In this document: positions 33,401 through 45,400 of the stretch, piece after piece
Position numbering within the stretch: position 1 is the stretch's first letter
Layout of the letters: each line of letters begins with the position of its first letter
DNA from: Protonemura montana
Lineage: Eukaryota > Arthropoda > Insecta > Plecoptera > Nemouridae
Direction of reading: 5' to 3'
Assembly: GCA_947568835.1 (NCBI GenBank)
Contig: OX387607.1
Location: 15,329,701 to 15,393,700, forward strand
Length of the DNA: 64,000 nucleotides
Translations under genes and position numbers: made by a program
The notes under the pieces: model-generated
What the model saw: only the letters and a program-made list of their open reading frames with translations
Database searches by the model: none
Told to the model about the DNA's origin: nothing

Positions 33401-36400
33401 ACGTGGCATTCGCATTCCTTTGCAGAGATACTAGGTAACAGAAATGCTCAAAGCTGTTGGTGTGGGTGCTTACTCAGGTCTATATCCAGGTTTACTGTTT
33501 CTAACTAATCGGCCAAACCACTTGTCCGATCGCGGCAAAACAAAAACTAGGCGACTCATCACACTTGCCAACAGATCAACGCTTTTCAAAATCAAAAATA
33601 TTGTTTTGTCTCATAGTTACGTGCGTTGTAAAAGAGCCACTACAACACCCTTAATGGCTTCATGCAATACTTTTTATTAAATCAAACTAACCAAATCGAA
33701 ACTGGATGCACTCAATGCACTTCTCTTTTCTTGGGTTCAATGCAAGCAAATAAAGCACAGTCAACTTCATCAGGAGAGAGCATTCCTTATAAAGGAATGC
33801 TCTCTCCTGCAAACCTGCAAACCTGGCAGAGAGCATAACTTCATCGGGCAAGTTGAAGCCCGCACCGATGCATGCAGATTTGTTGATATTGCCATTAGAT
33901 AAAGGATTGTGCTCGATTGTTATGTGATCAAAGTTGATTGCATACATGCATGTGATGAAACTTTGAGGAGAACAGCTAGAAGCTGTAACGAGGCATTTGA
34001 AATGGGCTTTATTTTAACTGTCCAATCGCCAATCACCGAAGACATGAAATGAGGCATTCAAAACCCTGTCCAGTATTGCTTTACCGTTGACCAAAATTTG
34101 TTCTACTTGTGATAATTTGTTTGGCTGAGAATATTTGTCAAGCAAATGTTTGTTTTGTTTCAGATGATTATAAAGACTTGAAGAAGAAAGGCCTCAAATG
34201 TACAACCTGTGGTGACAAAATCCTCATTCAATCCGGTGAAGAAATCTTGAGCCATGTGTACTTGAAAGTGGCCGTGTGCAAGGTGAGCAAGCCATTGAAT
34301 TCGTTTCAAAATTTTTTAACAACTACGAACGTGCGAGGGAAGAGAAAGTAGGAACAAAACGTACCGAGGAATTGAAAGTGGGTGTCGTTTGATGCACCTG
34401 ATAGCTGTTTAAGTTTCGGCATACCCTCGGGCATCATATTGAAATTGTTTCTAGTTACTGACTAATGCTAGAATTCAACTTTTGGTAACTACAAAGAGGC
34501 TGAGATCGCCCAATAGCTTCTCAATTCTGCCACCTTATGTGTTAATGCGGATTTATATGGCCAGCTACCTATAATATGTTTTGGCTTTCAGAAATGCAAG
34601 GAGTTTTATGGAAAAGGAGACTTCTCTCTTGACGAAGATGGGACAGACAAATTTTGTCGCTGGTGTGGCAATGGGGGAAATATGTTTTGCTGCTCCACGT
34701 GCACCTGTGTCTTTTGCAAGGTTAGATACAATAAAATATATATAATAAAAATAAAAGTATCTGGTAGGAAAGGACATACTGAGCTTGGCAATTAATTCAT
34801 GAGGCAAACTTTTGATTTTTAAACAGATCAGCGGTGTCTATTTCAACGACACTTCAATCTTTGCTCCAGCCTTTGAAACTTCCTATCCAAAACCCCCTCT
34901 ACTCCCTAGATGAATACCTATCCTCCACGACCATATATATGTAAAAATTAACAATTTTGGACACTGAATATGGTGCTACTATATGTGAACATAGAATTAC
35001 ATATAGTAGCACCATATTCAGTGTCCAAAATTGTTAATTTTTACATATATATTGTACTTTATTTACCTCTTTATTTATGTAGCTATTCTCTCATTTCCTA
35101 ACTATAAACATCTTATGCAACTAGGCAAGGCAACTGACAGAACCTATACAGTTACTACGTAATTGTCCTGGGTTTGAAATAAATAAACAAAAATAATATG
35201 CCACTGGGATTTGTGATTTCAGGTATGCGTTAAGCGTAACCTTGGTCGTAACGCTGCGATTGCAATTGCTGGCCAACAAACTTGGGACTGTTATATTTGT
35301 GACATAAAACCTCTATGGTCCGTACGTGGACTCTGCTGGGGTGCTCAGCAGTGTGTTGCAAGTCTCAACAGAGAAAAGAAACAGAAGGTGAATGCCACTC
35401 TTATTGAACTGAAAGCCAAGAAAGAAAGTCCAATCGCTCGCCGGAAATTGGATAGAAGGAAAAATTACACCAAACCACCGCGTTTAAGCCGGAAGTTGTT
35501 TACTGGACCGGACGACGACAATATGAAGGGGCAAAAATCCCGCAGGAAAAATAGAATGCTGAAACCTGACTCTGATAGTGATGGGGTTGATGGTGAGGTA
35601 ATTTTGTCTTCAGAATCTGAATCGGAAACGGAAAACAGTAAAGTTCAAGGTGCCCGTAAACGGTTCCGAAGACTATCAAACAAGTCGTCTGGTCTAACAG
35701 ATCCAGACAAAATTGGTAGAAAGGGAAGGGTCAAGCGCAAGAGTGATGAACCTGTACTAAATGGAGGCAAGTCTAAGGAAAGCAATACAAGAACAAGAAA
35801 GAAGTATGAATCGACATCAAGCGGGAGTGATGGTGATGTGGGAGGTGTGAACTCGTTAACCTCAAAAACTGACAGTAGGCCTACATCATCTGTCAGTGCG
35901 ATGAGCAATGAGAGTAAAGTTGCCCGCCGCGGAGTAGCTGCTCAATCGAAACACACTGAAAGTACTGAAAGTGTTGATAAATTGGCTTTTTTTGATAGTC
36001 AAACCAGGAGTTCCAATACAGGAAAAAGAAAGAAGAAGAACAGGCATACCAGTGCAGATGATGAAGAGAAAGAAATGGATAATATGCCTACTGCTGAATT
36101 GACTGGGTCTGGCCATACTTCTGGCAGTGATTCTGTGAATAATTCGGACAGTGAAGACAACTGTTCTGACACTAAGGGTTCAACTACCAAACGTTCACCC
36201 CTGCATCTTTCTAAGAAAGCTACCCTGTCAGGTAATGATGAACCCAGGCTAGAAAGTAGTAATGAAAATAGTAGGCAAAGACGAACCATAACCCAAAAGA
36301 ATCAGAATCAATCTGCTAATGCCAGTAATGAAGAAGACCATGTCAGTGCTGTTATCAATTCGAACAGTGATCACAGTACAGGCAGTGTTGGAAGTCGAGC

Positions 36401-39400
36401 CACCGAAATACTCAAAACTTCCATGAATTCCAAAGTAATCTCAAAAAGTGGTGTTAACACTAAGGATATAGACTTTCAAGAGGTTAAGTTGACCAACAGT
36501 GCTTCGATAAATGCACGGCGATCATCTGGTGTAGTTCCTAATTCGTTGACAAAGATGTCCGTATCTAAACGGTCATCGTCAACTGGCGACGTGCGTGTTG
36601 TCGATGAAGATCTGTCATATACGCCCAAAAAAGCTGTGAACGCAGCTGACAACGCGACTAACGACTTCGAAGACTCGGATTCTGGCGAAGAAATGCCGCT
36701 GAAGGTCGACAAGGAGTCATCGGAGAATATCATGCAATATATGCAGCAACAATGTTACGTTTCACACGCGCTCGGCAAATCTCTGTGTAGAGTTACAAAG
36801 ATCATTCAATCGAAGATCAAAGGCACGACCGACTTTGAAAACGCTCGAAACATTGATAAAATATTCACTCGAATGATCAGGATGTCGAAGAGCGTTCGAA
36901 GAAACGCACAAAACCTGCAGACGGCGTTCGCCGGGAAGTACAAGACTTGGAAACGGGACGTACGATCGGGAAACAGGGAGTGCGGCTCGGAAGTCGCATC
37001 TTTAGACGTATCTGTTAAAAAAGTGCAAGCAAAACTTGCTGCCTGGGAGGAAGAGTACGAGCAATGGCAGCAACAATGTGGTTCAACCGACGATGAGGCC
37101 GTTGAATCGAAGGAGACAATCCCTGCTAGTGGTTCAAAGCTAAGGTTGGTGTCAAAGAAGAAGAAAGAGAAGCAGGCAGCATCTAGTGATCTGGACAATC
37201 TTCCAAACGACGATTTGGAAGATGAAAGTCCATCTCTTTTAGAACCCGTTCTTGAGGCGACGGAAATCAACGAAACTGGAAGTATTAGCAGTAACCTAAC
37301 TCAACCCTACAACCACAAGAAAATCACGAGCAGTCTAAAAGACGTAGAAGAAGAACGAAGGACATCCAAAAGTGAAAGTGCTGGTCACTCGGATGATCTT
37401 TTCAGCGAAGTGGAAACCGAAGTGGATAAATCACCGCAAAGCCTCGAGAAGAAGAAGTCGAAAAAACCGAAAAGCGACAGGTCGAAATCAGCCAGGTTTG
37501 TAATCAGCCAGTCTTCGGAGGAATCTAACGATGAAGCTAACCAAGCCGCCAGTGAGTTAGCCCGGTCGTCGGACACCGAAGATTTCCCCGTTTCGGCCGC
37601 GTTGCCGAGAGCGAGTCGCGAGAACTCGATGTCGCCAACGCCGGTCCTCGTTAACAAAGCGAAGAGCAAGTCTGTAAAGTCGCCGGCTTGTCCCAAGAGC
37701 AAGCGAAAGACGAAGCCGGCAGATGTCTCGGACGAAGATCCACCGGTAAACTCGGCGCGGAAAGAGGAAGTCGATGAATCGTCTCCCGAACGTGTAATGA
37801 ACGGCAAGACCGAAGAAGACACGCGGGCAGAGTCTTCTTCTTCTAAAGAACTTTCCCCGGACAAAGCCAAAGCCCTCCTCCTCGCTTCGTCCAGCGACGA
37901 TGAACCGCTTCAAAAGTTGGCTCAGAAATCGCAGACTTCGTCGAAGAGGAATCTGAGAGCCAAACCCGGTTCCAAGAACTCATCGGACGAAGATGAAGAC
38001 GGAGCTTTCAGTGACAAAGCTAAATCTAAAAGGCGGGAAGCCGTTGAAAGTAGCACCAAGAAGAAGCTAAGAACCAAGCCCGGTTCCAAAAACTTGTCGG
38101 ATGGAGATGAAGACGGAGCTTTCAGCGACGACGAAGCTAAACCTAAGAAGCGGTCGCAAGCTAAACGTAGCGCCAAGAAGAAGCTGAGCTTGAAATCGCA
38201 GTCAAAGCTCGATCGGCGGCTGCTGCGTTCGTTCAACGACGAGAAGTTGGAACAAACCGTGGTCGTTGAGCTCCGCAGGCTGGAACTCGAGGAGCTGTCG
38301 AAGTACGGCATCCACGAGATACCGAAGTCGAAGAAGAGTAAAAAGCAGAACGCAAGCGACAGCGACGATGAGAGTTCTGCGGTTGCAAGGTGAGAATTTG
38401 GTGTTTTGTTCTTAATAATGTTTGCCACCATCCTTTGTTAGGATAAAGGACTTTAACCTGTTGCCACAAACCAGACCTTAGGCCAGCCAATCACAGGCTG
38501 TGATTTATTATTAGAAACACTAATAACCTCTAAAAAATTGATGCTTAAACGGGACCTCGAACCCCAATCTCCACCTGTCGCAGGTGTTGCTCTAACTAAT
38601 TGAGCTACTTGACACATCATTTTTTAAAGGATTTTAGTGTATTCGATGAGAATGACGGATCTGTAAGGAGTAGAACCACAAGGCTGTGAATACTCAGTCA
38701 CAGGATATTCCAACCTGCATTAAAACCTTGGGATGCTAACAAACTGCAATACTTTTTGCAACAAATTTGTAAAACTTTTACACATTTTTATAGCATTTGC
38801 TTGCCACGGCGCTAGAATAGTTTGGCCTTTCCCGGAGGAAAGAGTTATTCCCAATTTAGTTATGTCTCGTTTGCACTGATTATCATCGGAAGCGAACAGC
38901 TGACACATTCGTTCTCTCGCTCAAAATCGCTGTGCTAACATTTTGCCGCGATTTCAATGTTGCGAAGATGTACCCCACAAGCTTGGTCGATCTGTGCAAG
39001 CTAAATCTGTGCCGGAAGTCTCTTCGCTAAATTAGGATGAAATCTTATTTATATTGCAAATGCTTGCAATGCGCGGGGTATTTTATTATTATGAACACTA
39101 TAACCGTCTCAAAAATTGATGCCCAAACGCGGACTCAAACCCCGATCTCCACCTATCGCGGGTGTTGCTCTGAACCATTGAGCTACTTGGACACTGGCTT
39201 TTTGAGACGATTTTAGTGTATTTGATGAGAACTGTAATTCTCATCAAATTCACTTCGCTAAAGAATACACAACAAGCTACGTGTTCCAGGCTAAATATTT
39301 GCTAGAGAAGAACGCTGGCAATATGTCTTTATGACAGATTCCAATCCGGGAATCAGTGATATAAGTGTGGATCTCATTTTATATCGGCGGTTTGTCATTT

Positions 39401-42400
39401 ATATTTTCTTTAGGCTGATCAACTTAAAAACTGCCACCAAACGCAATCGGTCCAAGCGTGGCTCGGGCTCTTCAAGTGGTTCGGCTGACGACTTGAAACG
39501 ACTCAAGAAAAAGAAACCGGCCGCAAAGGAATCCAAAAAGACAAAGAGCGCAGAGACTGAAAATCCACATTCCGGATCCGAAGAAGCTGAAGGTAAGAAC
39601 AATTTGGAAAAAACAAATAGTCGCAGGTTTCCACAAGGCTAAAAGTTACTGTAGTTGATGGGTTATTGATGCCCAGATCTTTACAACTTGCGCTGTTGCT
39701 CAAGACACAGATTGAGTTGGTAATTTTTAACCTAACCAAGCTTTCATGGTACATTTTTATTTGCTTTTACAACAAGTCGTTGGTTTTATACAAATAAACA
39801 CATTGTCTTGAAGTATTGAAAATTTGTCAGGATGATAAAAATCATTCAATGTTCCTTCTATTTCTTTACATGCAGTAAATGCATTTAAAATTGTGATAAA
39901 TATCTTTAGTAACACCATCGATAAATGGTAACTAGTGGTGTTGCGTAAATAGCAGTGACAAATAGCACGAGTTTCACAAGTTAAAACCACGTTAACGTCG
40001 TGTTTAAAATGTGTCTAGATGCTGCAGATGAGTTGGATGTTTCGAACGCCGTGGACAAAGAACTCACGGAACAGGAACTGAGTGAAATGAACAACCGTCT
40101 GGTGAAAGAACAGCTGCTGGCGTCGTCGTCTGACGAAGACGCGGACGATCCGCCATCGAAGGAAAACCCCAAGAAGAAAACGCCCAAGAAAGATGCAAAA
40201 GAGAAGGCCGAGAACGGTGAAAAAACTAAATCCAAGAAGTCGAAGAAAGGCGGTAGCGATGATGATGAAGAAGGGAAAAATGCATCTGGTTCGGACTGCT
40301 CTGATATTATTCCCAAAAAGGTATGACATTGGTTTTGTAACTTTCTGTGCTGTTTAAACTCACCGTGTTAAACTCACCGCTGAAAACTGAAAAGGGACGA
40401 AAAGGAGCTGACTTATCTTCCTTTGTTAGATGGGAACGGCTAGTGGCAGGTTTGGAATTCGTAGCCTTGCTATGGAAAGTTAAATTCTTAGAAAATAATT
40501 GTTTTTTCGTATGGGACGCCTTGTATTTCAGGTGTAAAAATGTGTGAATACTTGTTTTTTACAATTTAAATATTCAGTTTTATTTTGTGATCAGTCAGCT
40601 AACTTGCGATATTAACACCACCAGTGCACATACTCATTCTCGACACGACCCAAGGAGCATTTCAGTTAGGTTAGCTTTAATTAGCGTAATGTGCTAGTGT
40701 AAAATATCAAGATGGTAAGTTGCAAGCTAAATGATATCCCCGCAATTTGGCTCGAGCGCCAAGAAGTTGGATATTTATTGTGGTGAAGAAGGAAAGAGAA
40801 TGGAGCTCAACTTACTGGGGAAGAAAAAAGGGGTCGCGTAGTGCAATTTTGTCATTTCGCCTTTGTCAATGTTATGAAAGGCAACAAGCCAAAGCGTCAA
40901 AATCTTAATTCTAGAAATTTCTCAAAAAGACACCACATGACACCAAATCTCTTCTCCAGTAAGTTGTGCTCGCTCTCACTTCTTCAAATCTCTCCAGGTG
41001 GCATTAATTTGAGTACAATTTGTATTCTAAAATCGGTTCTTTCTGTAGAAACGAGACAGGAGGGGCAAGCTGTTCCGAATGAACCTCTCGATGTCTGACT
41101 CCAGCGACGAGGAGAGAAAGTTTAAAAAGAAGGAAGCACTTCTCAAGGAAAAGAAAGACAACGAACCAGAAATTTCCAGCAACAGGTACATTGATCGCAA
41201 TCTGTAACTCAAAAGTCATGGAGTTATTCACTGATTTGCAGGTCAAATTTGTCTTGAAATTGAATGAAGACGGAAAACTGATATATTTTTCCGGATCGTA
41301 AAATCTTGCAGTTGACCAAACGGTTTACAGCACGTTTAAAAAATAATTAGGGTTGCATGAAGTACAAAATTAGCAAAAAACTATTTCAACTGGGGTTTGA
41401 ATGCTAAGTGAAGAACAACTAAATTTCCCAATGTTTCTTAACTTGTACCTGTTACTTTCTATATAAAGTTACAGGTACAAGTTACGAAACGTTTCGGGAA
41501 ATTTAGTTGTGGTTAGTTAAAGTAGACATGAGATTAAACACAACAATTGCAAAATAAATTATTTCTTCTCTGTAGTCAGTATTTTCATATTTATGTACAA
41601 TAATTGAGCAAGTAATGATTCGACAGCCAAATGGCAAAACTAAAGTTGTTGTTTATTAGTATTTTTTTTTGCAGTGACAGTGAAGGAGATGCTATGCTGT
41701 TACCAAAAAGGTAAAATTTGCACACTCAGTAATTATTTTTAAATTATTTAAATAATTATTTTTAGTTTTCCTGGTGTTTTTCAATTATGAGCTGAAATCT
41801 GCAAACGATGGATGGTAAAACGAGGATACAAACTCGGGGACCTTCCGATTGCCGGTCAGATTCGTATCTGTGTCCCGGTTTGGTCGCCAATTATTCCATC
41901 CTTGCGCACATACCAATGATGATTGATTGATTATTGTTGTTTAATAACGCACTGTCTTGACAACCTGCCATGCGGCACTGGTCTAATGGCGTCAGTGAAC
42001 GATGATGATGATGAACCCAACTTAGGCGAGAAGGGAGGAGGAAAAACCCGGTGCCGGCACGTAGCCTACACCTGTTGAAGAGCACCAAGGGGACCACCGG
42101 CTTAACGTCCCTTCCAAAGGACGGTACAACACGAACAACAGGATTCCTCCACAAATCCATGCTGTCGAGAGGTTGATAAGCAAGGCGAGTGAAGTTGCTG
42201 TACTAACTTTCATCACTCCAACCTCTCTCCCAAACAGAACTGGTCTTGTGTATGATGGACACCCATCCCAGTGCAGTGTTGCTTAACTTCGATGATGTCA
42301 TTAGAACCTGTGTTTCCAACATGTCAAACACCAATAATGCGTAGGATTAGAATTCTAATGCACGGTGTTCTCAACACAACTAATCTATTCCAAGGCTGCG

Positions 42401-45400
42401 ATGGCCGGTTGTTTTGATTTAGTCTAAGGATGACAAAATCTTAGATTTAACCAAAACCCAAGATGCAACCACCAGAGGAACTTGTATTACAATGTATCAC
42501 AATGTTGATTTATAAATCCTAAGTTGTATATAAATAAATTCAATAAATAAACATTCAAAATTGTTTTGTTTCCAGCTCGGGGAAGAAAAAGCGTAACAAA
42601 ATAAAATCTGACTCGGATGCGAGTGTTCAACCGGTAGAAAGCTCTTCCAGTAGTAACTCGGACGACGACTTTGTTATTCCATCGAAGCACAAGAGAAAGG
42701 GCAAATCCTCAGACAGCGATTCTTCTGCTCAGAAGAAAAAGTAAGTACTCCTAAAATCTCTTGACCTCTAATGTATTTGTTTATTTTATATGAAAACTGT
42801 TGTGGTCTACACATTCCAATGTATCCTATAGAGACAAACAACTATTTAACTATTGATGAAGTTTCATCGAACAAACATAGGACGCCACTCACTCCTTGGC
42901 AGAGGAACTAGGCTATGACATTCAATGAACTTGCCAAAATTGTAACATTGTAAAATGTTTAAACTTTCTAGTATATAGGTAGTAACCACCAGACAGTGCA
43001 ATTCACTTATTGTGTATAATCCTAAGTTGCTAATAAAACCATTACTATTATTATTATAAAATACAAATACAAATACAAAAAATGCAGTCGCGGTCGACAT
43101 TTTGATTGCGTTTCGATCACTTGGTCTGTTCAAACTCTACGCAAAAAACGAAATCTGTCAATGACACTAACAGGTTTGTTCTTTCCAGGAAAGCAAAGCG
43201 CCGTCGTATAAAAATGCCGAAATCTGACTCGGATTCGGATGTTGAAGAAGTTGATCCGAGTCAAAATGTGAGTTTCCATTCTCGGGTGATTGCCAGACAG
43301 CTTCCGGTTGTAATGTTGAAACAAAAGTAGGCCTTACAATTGTTGGACACTTGGGTTGCAAAAAGTGTGGTAGCAATAACCAAAAGTGTGGTTCTGAACC
43401 CCCATACATTTGGGGTTAAGTTGTTATCATTGTGATAACAATTTCTGGAAACCTGGAAACAGTCTGTGATTGGCTGATAATCTTTCAACTCTAAAGTTTA
43501 ACTTAAACTCTTGTGATATCTCTGAAGTTAAGCAACACTGCGCTGTGTCAGGTATTGGATGGGTGACCATCATGCACATGACCAGTTCTGTTTGGGAGAG
43601 AGGTTGGAGGGATTAAAGTTGAGCAACACTGTGCTGAGTCAGGTATTGGATGGGTGACCATCATACACATGACCAGTTCTGTTTGGGAGAGAGGTTGGAG
43701 GGATGAAAGTTGAGCAACACTGCGCTGGGTCAGGTATTGGATGTGTGACCATCATACACATGACCAGTTCTGTTCGGGAGAGAGGTTGAAGGGATGAAAG
43801 TTAGTACAGCAACTTCACTCGCCTTGCTTATCAACCTCTCGACAGCAAGGATTTGTGGAGGAATCCTGTTGTTCGCGATGTACCGTCCTTCGGAAGGGAC
43901 ATTAAGCCGGTGTTCCCCTTGGTCTTCGACAGGAGTAGTCTACGTGCCGGCACCGCGTTTCCCCTCCTCTCTTCTAGGCTTGGCGCATGTTGTATGTTGT
44001 TTTAAATTTAGGGTAGATACAAAGATATTAGTATGTGAGTTGCAAAGTTTCATTTTACTACAAACTCCATGATTTGCATGATTTTATTTTTATTAACTTC
44101 AGTCATTTACTGAGTCACAATTTTAGTACAATACAAACTCAGCAGCAGCTTTAGTGGAAATGTTTACTCGTGGAAAGTTCTGCTTCGGCCTTGATTTTGA
44201 TAGAAGGTTTACTTTCATTTTGACCCCAAAAAACTAAAATGTTCATTGCTTCGAATCTGTTGCAGAGCACTCCCGGCAAAGGACGCAAGAATATCCGCAA
44301 GGTGATGACGGAGGAAAGCGTGGGAGAGCAGACCAAAAGAGCGGCCCGTGAAGAAGCCGAACGGAAGAAACGCATCGAAGAGAAGCAACAGCTGGTTTGT
44401 GCCTAGCATACATTTATGTGTTACAATGTGAAAACCTAGATAGAGCATAGGATCCAGCCAGCTGATCTTAAATAACATGGATAGAGCATAGGATCCAGTC
44501 AGCTGATCTCAAACAACCTGGATAGAGCAGAGGATCCAGCCAGGTGATCTCAAATAACCTAGGTAGAGCATAGGATCCAGCCAGCTGATCTCAAATGACC
44601 TAGATAGAGCATAGGATGTAGGCAGCTGATCTCAAATAACCTAGATAGAGCATAGGATCCAGCCAGCTGATCTCAATTAATATGGATAGACCATAGGATC
44701 CAGCCAGCTAATCTCAAATAATATGGATATAGCATAGGATCCAGCCAGCTGATCTCAAATAATGTGAATAGACCATAGGATCCAGCCAGCTAATCTCAAA
44801 TAATATGGATAGAGCATAGGATCCAGCCAGCTGATCAAAATTGAAGTCAGGCAATTCAACGTTGGCAACAAGTAGGAGTCCCTAAATCCAAGGTGTCCCA
44901 TATGATATTTTCAATGAATCAGTTGAGAGTTTTTGGAACTACGGGAGCAGGAGAATCTATAGCACTTGTTGCCTCAGAGCCAAACTGTGATTAAAACTCA
45001 AATAACCGGACATTTTACTGATTTACTGTAATCGATGAACTGACCTAGTGTAGAGGAACAGACTCCTGTAACATTCAATTTCACATCAAATATCTGAGCG
45101 AGATTTTCTGGTTCTCCTTTTCATTTTGTTTCCTATTGTGATTGGATGGGTGACCATCATACACATGACCAGTTCTGTTCGGGAGAGAGGTTGGAGGGAT
45201 GAAAGTTAGTACAACAACTTCACTCGCCTTGCTTATTAACCTCTCGACAGCATGGATTTGTGGAGGAATCCTGTTGTTCGCGTTGTACCGTCCTTCGGAA
45301 GGGACGTGAAGCCGGTGGTCCCCTTGGTGCTCTTCGACAGGAGTAGGCTACGTGCCGGCACCGGGTTTCCTCTTCACCCCTCCAGTGTAGGTTAGGTTCA

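Noticed and set aside
35645..38490. Several minus-strand open frames of 76-169 codons
   Set aside because: They are antisense shadows of the Ser/Lys/Asp-rich ATRX exon, whose codons read in reverse as Leu/Ser/Phe-rich frames.
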